Shown here piece by piece: positions 59,669-64,000 of a DNA stretch of 64,000 nucleotides. The position numbers and the translations under genes were made by a program. A model generated the notes under the pieces. The model worked only from the letters and a program-made list of their open reading frames with translations, ran no database searches and had not been told where the DNA came from. Source of the stretch: Streptomyces caeruleatus (GTDB lineage: Bacteria; Actinomycetota; Actinomycetes; Streptomycetales; Streptomycetaceae); contig NZ_KQ948943.1 in the NCBI RefSeq assembly GCF_001514235.1, forward strand, positions 1 to 64,000. Direction: 5' to 3'. Each line of letters opens with the position of its first letter. Position 1 is the first letter of the stretch.

Positions 59669-62600
59669 CACGACGACCACGACCGAGCCCGCATCGACCG
59701 ACGCCACGGCGCCCGAGCAGTCGGGGCGCCGCCTTCGCCTGCCCGGCATGGGCGGGTCCCCCGGGGGCGGCCAGCTGTTCCGCAACGCCTACGCCCTGAT
59801 GATCAACACGGGTGTCTCCGCCGTGCTGGGGCTCGGTTTCTGGCTGGCCGCCGCCCGCTACTACTCCGAGTCCGCGGTCGGTCAGGGGTCCGCCGCCATC
59901 GCCGCGATGAAGTTCCTCGCGGGTCTTACGGCGGTGACGCTGACGGGCGCGCTGGCCCGGTTCATCCCGGTCGCGGGCCGTAGGAGCGGCCGGCTGATCT
60001 TCCGGACGTACGCGGGCAGTTGCGTCGTGGTGGCGCTGGCGGCCGGCGTCTTCCTGCTGACGCTGGACCTGTGGGGGCCGTCGTACCGGTTCCTGAACGG
60101 GCCGGTCAACGGGCTCTTCTTCGTCGTGGCCGTCATCGCCTGGAATCTGCTCACCCTGCAGGACGGTGTGCTGACGGGGCTGCGCAGCGCGGTGTGGGTG
60201 CCGGTCGGCAACACCGTGTTCTCGGCGGTGAAGCTGGGTCTGCTGGTGGCGTTCGCGGTGGCGATCCCCACCGCCGGGGTCTTCGTGTCGTGGGTCGCGG
60301 CCATCGCGGTGTCGGTGCTGCCGCTGGGCTGGCTGGTGTTCCGGCGGCTGGTGCCCCGCCATGTGGCGGCCACCGAGGAGCACGCCCGTCCGCCGTCGCT
60401 GCGGGAGATCGGCCGGTTCCTGGCGGGCGACTACACCGGCTCGCTGTTCTCCCTCGCCGTGGTCTATCTGATCCCGGTGATCGTGGCCGCGCGGGTCTCC
60501 GCCGAGGACAACGCGTACTTCTACATCACGGCCACGATCGGCGGCACCGTCAACCTGCTCGCCATCAACATGGGCGCCTCCCTCACGGTCGAGGGCTCGC
60601 ACGACCCGAGGCGGCTGGCCGCCAACACCCGGGCCGCGCTGCGCCGCATGGCGCGGATCATGGTGCCGGTCGCCGCGATCCTGTTCTTCGGGGCGCCCTG
60701 GATCCTCGGCGTCTTCGGCCAGGGCTACGCGGACGCGGCGACCCCGCTGCTGCGCTGGTTCGCGGTCGGGGCGCTGCTGCGGGTCGTCATGGAGACGTAC
60801 TTCGCGGTCCTGCGCGCGCAGAGCCGCACCGCCGGACTGGCCTGGCTGCAGGGCCTGCTGTGCGCCTCGGTGCTCGGTCTGACGCTGGTGCTGCTCCCCC
60901 GGATGGGCCTGACCGGCGCCGGCGTCGCCGAGATCGTCTCCCTCTCCGTGATCGTCGCCATCGCGGCGCCCAAGCTGTACCGGACCGCGCGGGCGACCGC
61001 GGGCGAGGTCCCCGAGGACGCGGCGCCCGACGGTGACCTCGCCGACCTGGGTGCGCGCGAGGTGCCCGAGGGGGCGCGCAGGCGGGGCCCCGGGTGGGCG
61101 CTCGACACCGACACCCTCGCGCTCGGCATCCACGTCGACTTCGACCACCTGGAACGCCGGCCCGACGTCCGCCCGGGGCCGGGCACACCGCCCACGGGCA
61201 CCCCGCCGGTACGCCCGGACCACCGGCCGACCTGGGCGCGCAAGCCGGAGGTCGGGCTGCCGGTCGAGGAGCGCGAGCCGGGCTCTGAGGCGTCCATGGG
61301 GCCCGCCGAGGTGGACGCGCCGTTCGAGACGGACTTCGACGCGGGCAAGGGCGAAGAGGCCGGACCGGAGGAGCGCGAGGAGGCTGCCGTACGGGAGGAG
61401 GCCTTCGTACGGGAGGAGAGTGCCGTACGGGAAGAGCCGCCCATGCCCGAAGAGGCCGTACGACAGCCCGAGGCGCTCGCGCCGACCTGGCGGGAGCGGT
61501 TGCTGCCGACCCGTCTCGGGGTCGTCCTGGGCTGTCTGCTGATCGCCGCTCTGCTGCTGTACTGGGTGCCCGCGCTGCGGCTCGGCGAGACCGACCTGGA
61601 CGGGATGGGCGGGCTCGGGCTGATCTCCGTGCTGCCGCTGCCGACGCTGGTCGGGGCCGCGCTGCTGGCGGTGGTGTTCGCCTCGCTGCTGTGGCTGGGC
61701 CGGGAACACCGGGCGCTGCTGCTGGTCACCCTGCTCGCGACGGTCGTGTCGCTGCACGCCCTGCCCGCGCTGATCGAGGTCGAGCCACGGTTCGCGACGG
61801 CCTGGCAGCACCTCGGCTTCCTCGACTACATCGACCGCACCGGGTCGGCCGTGCCCGACCTGGACGCGCGCTGGAGCTGGCCTGGGTTCTTCGCGGTCGC
61901 CGCGTTCGTCGCGAAGGCGTGCGGGGTCGGCGACCTCACCGAGGTCATCCGCTGGTGGCCGCTGGCCATGCAACTGCTGTACCTGGTGCCGATGTTCCTG
62001 CTGGTGCGCTCGATGCGGGCGAGCTGGCGGGCCAAGTGGACCGGCATCTGGGTGTTCGTGCTCAGCGGCTGGGTGGGCCAGGACTACTTCTCGCCCCAGG
62101 GCTTCACCTATCTGCTGTATCTCGCCTTCGCCGCGATCCTGCTGGTCTGGTTCCGGGCGCCGCATGTGATCTGGACGAAGCGGCGGCCCGGCGAGGTCGA
62201 GGTGGAGCCGGCGAACCGGCGGCAGCAGGCCGTGCTGCTGGCGGTCGTCATCGGGCTGTTCGCGGCGAGCGTCCCGGCCCACCAGCTCACGCCGTTCGTG
62301 ATGCTGGGCGTGCTGACCGGGCTCGTGCTGATCGGCAAGTCCGAACTGCGCGGCCTGCCGATCCTGTTCGGCGTCATGGTGACGGTCTGGATCGGCTTCT
62401 TGGCCGAGCCGTACTGGTCCGGGCACTTCGACGAACTCTTCGGCGGGGTCGGCGGCGTCGGCAGCAATGTGTCGTCGTCCGTCTCCGGCCGGATCGAGGG
62501 CGGCAGCTCGACGCACAAGCTCGTGCTGTACGTGCGCGTGCTCCTGGCCGGCGGTGTGATGGCCTTCGCCTGCTGGGGCTGGTGGCGCCGGCGCTTCCAC

Positions 62601-63515
62601 CACTACCGGGAGCGCTCGCTGCTCGTCCTCACCTTCGTGCCGTTCCTGGGCTTCGGCATGCAGTCGTACGGCGGTGAGATGGCGCTGCGCGTCTTCATGT
62701 TCGCCCTGCCCGGCGCGGCACTGCTCACCGGTCTGGCCTTCTTCCCGCGCACCGGAGTCACCGCGAAGGAGCGCGACAAGGACCGGGTGAGCCTCGCCCC
62801 GCTGGCCGCGCTGATGGCTGGCCTGGTGCTGATGGGCGGCTTCCTGGTGGCCCGGTGGGGCAACGAGCCGTTCGAGCGGATCCGGCCCGGTGAGGTCGCC
62901 GCCATGGAGTTCGTGTACGCCCACGACGATCCGACCGTGCGGCTGCTGTGGCTGAGCGACGACCCGGTGAACGTGGTGACGCCGTCGATGCCGTGGGGCG
63001 CGCGGGACATGGAGAAGGTGGAGTACCTGCCGACGCTGGCGCCTGCCGACCCGGTGCTGGTGTCGGGCCTGGTCAAGTCGTTGAAGGACGCGGGCCCGAA
63101 CTCGTATCTGATGATCAACCGGGGTCAGGTCACCTATCTCCGGATGGACGTGGGCTATTCGGCGACCTGGGAGTCCCGGCTGATCCGGCATCTGGACGAG
63201 CGGCAGGAGCTGAGGAAGGTCTTCGCCAACACCGACGTGACGATGTACGCGCTGCGCAAGCAGCCGGCGGGCGAGGTGGCGAAGGCCGATCCCGGGCCGA
63301 TCGGGCCGCAGGTGACCTGGACGCCCTGGTCGGTGGTCGGGGGGCTCGCGGCGCTCGCGCTGATCGTGCTGCTGATGGCCCGCGAGATCGTCCGGGTGGT
63401 GACGGCGCCCAGTGTGCGGCAGCTGCGCTGGTTGCAGAGCAGCTTCTGGTTCTCGCTGCCGCTGCTGGCGGTGCTGCTGGCTTCGCTGGTGCAGCGGTTC
63501 CTGACGATCAAGTAG
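59661..63515 (+). CDS. Fused polysaccharide flippase and multi-helix membrane enzyme
   Basis: Protein of 1284 residues starting at GTG 59661 within the deacetylase stop. Residues about 35-445 form a MATE/PST-type flippase with twelve to fourteen helices (SAVLGLGFWLAAARYYSES). Residues 450-608 are a cytoplasmic linker rich in Glu, Arg and Pro with repeated REEA units. Residues 609-1284 form another set of about twelve helices with large loops such as PHVIWTKRRPG and FSPQGFTYLLYLAF, resembling GT-C-type glycosyltransferases or polymerases. Flipping and processing of the lipid-linked glycan in one chain is the inference. Confidence 0.85.
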   Translation: MSDTTTTTEPASTDATAPEQSGRRLRLPGMGGSPGGGQLFRNAYALMINTGVSAVLGLGFWLAAARYYSESAVGQGSAAIAAMKFLAGLTAVTLTGALARFIPVAGRRSGRLIFRTYAGSCVVVALAAGVFLLTLDLWGPSYRFLNGPVNGLFFVVAVIAWNLLTLQDGVLTGLRSAVWVPVGNTVFSAVKLGLLVAFAVAIPTAGVFVSWVAAIAVSVLPLGWLVFRRLVPRHVAATEEHARPPSLREIGRFLAGDYTGSLFSLAVVYLIPVIVAARVSAEDNAYFYITATIGGTVNLLAINMGASLTVEGSHDPRRLAANTRAALRRMARIMVPVAAILFFGAPWILGVFGQGYADAATPLLRWFAVGALLRVVMETYFAVLRAQSRTAGLAWLQGLLCASVLGLTLVLLPRMGLTGAGVAEIVSLSVIVAIAAPKLYRTARATAGEVPEDAAPDGDLADLGAREVPEGARRRGPGWALDTDTLALGIHVDFDHLERRPDVRPGPGTPPTGTPPVRPDHRPTWARKPEVGLPVEEREPGSEASMGPAEVDAPFETDFDAGKGEEAGPEEREEAAVREEAFVREESAVREEPPMPEEAVRQPEALAPTWRERLLPTRLGVVLGCLLIAALLLYWVPALRLGETDLDGMGGLGLISVLPLPTLVGAALLAVVFASLLWLGREHRALLLVTLLATVVSLHALPALIEVEPRFATAWQHLGFLDYIDRTGSAVPDLDARWSWPGFFAVAAFVAKACGVGDLTEVIRWWPLAMQLLYLVPMFLLVRSMRASWRAKWTGIWVFVLSGWVGQDYFSPQGFTYLLYLAFAAILLVWFRAPHVIWTKRRPGEVEVEPANRRQQAVLLAVVIGLFAASVPAHQLTPFVMLGVLTGLVLIGKSELRGLPILFGVMVTVWIGFLAEPYWSGHFDELFGGVGGVGSNVSSSVSGRIEGGSSTHKLVLYVRVLLAGGVMAFACWGWWRRRFHHYRERSLLVLTFVPFLGFGMQSYGGEMALRVFMFALPGAALLTGLAFFPRTGVTAKERDKDRVSLAPLAALMAGLVLMGGFLVARWGNEPFERIRPGEVAAMEFVYAHDDPTVRLLWLSDDPVNVVTPSMPWGARDMEKVEYLPTLAPADPVLVSGLVKSLKDAGPNSYLMINRGQVTYLRMDVGYSATWESRLIRHLDERQELRKVFANTDVTMYALRKQPAGEVAKADPGPIGPQVTWTPWSVVGGLAALALIVLLMAREIVRVVTAPSVRQLRWLQSSFWFSLPLLAVLLASLVQRFLTIK

Positions 63516-63539
63516 GCGGCAGGGCAGAGGTGCGGTGGC

Positions 63540-64000
63540 TCAGCGCTTGAGCCACTTCACCTCGTACGCCTGGAGCTCGACCTTGTCGCCGTCGATCGTC
63601 GCGCTGGTCTGCCGGTCCAGGGTGTTCACGACCAGGATCGCCTTGTCCGTGGCCAGGACGCGGACGTCGGCCTTGTCGCCGTCGGCGACGGACACCGGCT
63701 TGTGCTGCGTCCCCGGCCGGAACTCCGCGCCGAATCGGGAGAGCAGGTCGTACATCGGCAGCTTCGCGCCGCCGCTCGCGGTGTCGGTCGGCGTCCACAG
63801 ACAGCCGGCGCACTCGGTGCCCTTCTCCTCCTCCGGGTTCCAGTAGAAGGCGGAGGAGGCACCGCCCTTGGCCAACGCGATCATTCCGGCGGCCTGGACG
63901 GCGACGCGGCGGGCCTCGGACCAGCCCTTGCGGTCGTCGTTGCCGTCGGCGGGCTCGACGTAGTACTCGGCCCACCACAGCGGCAGACCACCGGTCTGCT
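63540..64000 (-). CDS. Glycoside hydrolase, C-terminal part (gene runs out of the window)
   Basis: The visible 153 residues end a clan-A type barrel: PLWWAEYYVEP carries the probable nucleophile Glu, and MIALAKGGASSAFYWNPEEE is the last strand-helix region. A beta-sandwich tail of about 60 residues follows (VSVADGDKADVRVLATDKAI). The full protein starts beyond 64000. It resembles GH39/GH44-like hydrolases; the family is not settled. It converges on the flippase fusion gene and may cleave the same glycan. Confidence 0.75.
   Translation of the reverse strand, partial: QTGGLPLWWAEYYVEPADGNDDRKGWSEARRVAVQAAGMIALAKGGASSAFYWNPEEEKGTECAGCLWTPTDTASGGAKLPMYDLLSRFGAEFRPGTQHKPVSVADGDKADVRVLATDKAILVVNTLDRQTSATIDGDKVELQAYEVKWLKR

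Noticed and set aside
59598..63191. Minus-strand frame of 1197 codons
   Set aside because: Shadow of the flippase fusion; extreme His/Gln/Arg composition.
55035..64000. Secondary metabolite gene cluster
   Set aside because: No PKS, NRPS, terpene or RiPP core gene; the enzymes fit glycan assembly.

Overview
The window is 64 kb of very GC-rich DNA (third codon positions almost always G or C) with short intergenic gaps, GTG and TTG starts, many TetR-family regulators, a mycothiol-era style of redox control (SoxR) and two Streptomyces-type dispersed intergenic repeats. Together with a homogentisate dioxygenase gene and a SoxR of the Streptomyces type, this points to a Streptomyces chromosome. 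From memory, the order soxR ... hmgA ... GDSL lipase resembles the SCO1690-1730 part of S. coelicolor; that comparison could not be tested here. No tRNA, rRNA, CRISPR array, insertion sequence, prophage or PKS/NRPS module was seen.

Layout. 1-2.4 kb: two DUF202 membrane proteins, an NADPH:quinone oxidoreductase-like enzyme and a small duplicated His-rich protein. 2.4-8 kb: an acyl-CoA catabolic island with a phosphotransferase-like gene and an acyl-CoA dehydrogenase on the plus strand, facing an SDR, acyl-CoA ligase and TetR operon on the minus strand; both promoter regions carry the same operator-like word. 8-18.2 kb: NamZ-type muramidase, an alpha/beta-hydrolase-like protein, a secreted penicillin acylase, a zinc-ribbon protein, a BKACE-like protein, an Rnl5-type RNA ligase, a heptanucleotide repeat array and soxR. 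18.3-28 kb: MaoC/TetR, acyl-CoA dehydrogenase/TetR, ArsR/EamA exporter, an MHS-family symporter, an aldehyde plus alcohol dehydrogenase operon and a truncated DUF3574 gene. 28-44 kb: an orphan ABC ATPase, a sortase operon, MFS and citrate transporters, a molybdopterin oxidoreductase, a lipoprotein-TetR pair, hmgA with a GntR regulator, a stand-alone Type ISP C-terminal-domain-like protein and a TetR-controlled DrrAB-type exporter. 44-51 kb: an ECF sigma/anti-sigma pair (SigK/RskA type) divergent from a DUF4331-TPR-NicO operon. 51-55 kb: a Ser/Thr kinase, a GDSL lipase and a subtilisin-like protease. 55-64 kb: a surface-polysaccharide cluster (membrane protein, FemAB/CelD-like acyltransferase, two GT2 enzymes, a deacetylase, a 1284-residue flippase-membrane enzyme fusion) ending at a partial glycoside hydrolase.

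How the parts work together. Much of the window is short-chain and fatty acyl catabolism under local TetR control, and four separate operator families can be paired by eye between a regulator and its neighbours. The sigma factor module shows the same two-box promoter in front of the sigma operon and in front of the divergent DUF4331 operon, which suggests autoregulation plus direct control of that operon. The last 9 kb read as one overlapping operon for making, modifying and exporting an extracellular glycan, with a fused flippase that is the least expected protein in the window.
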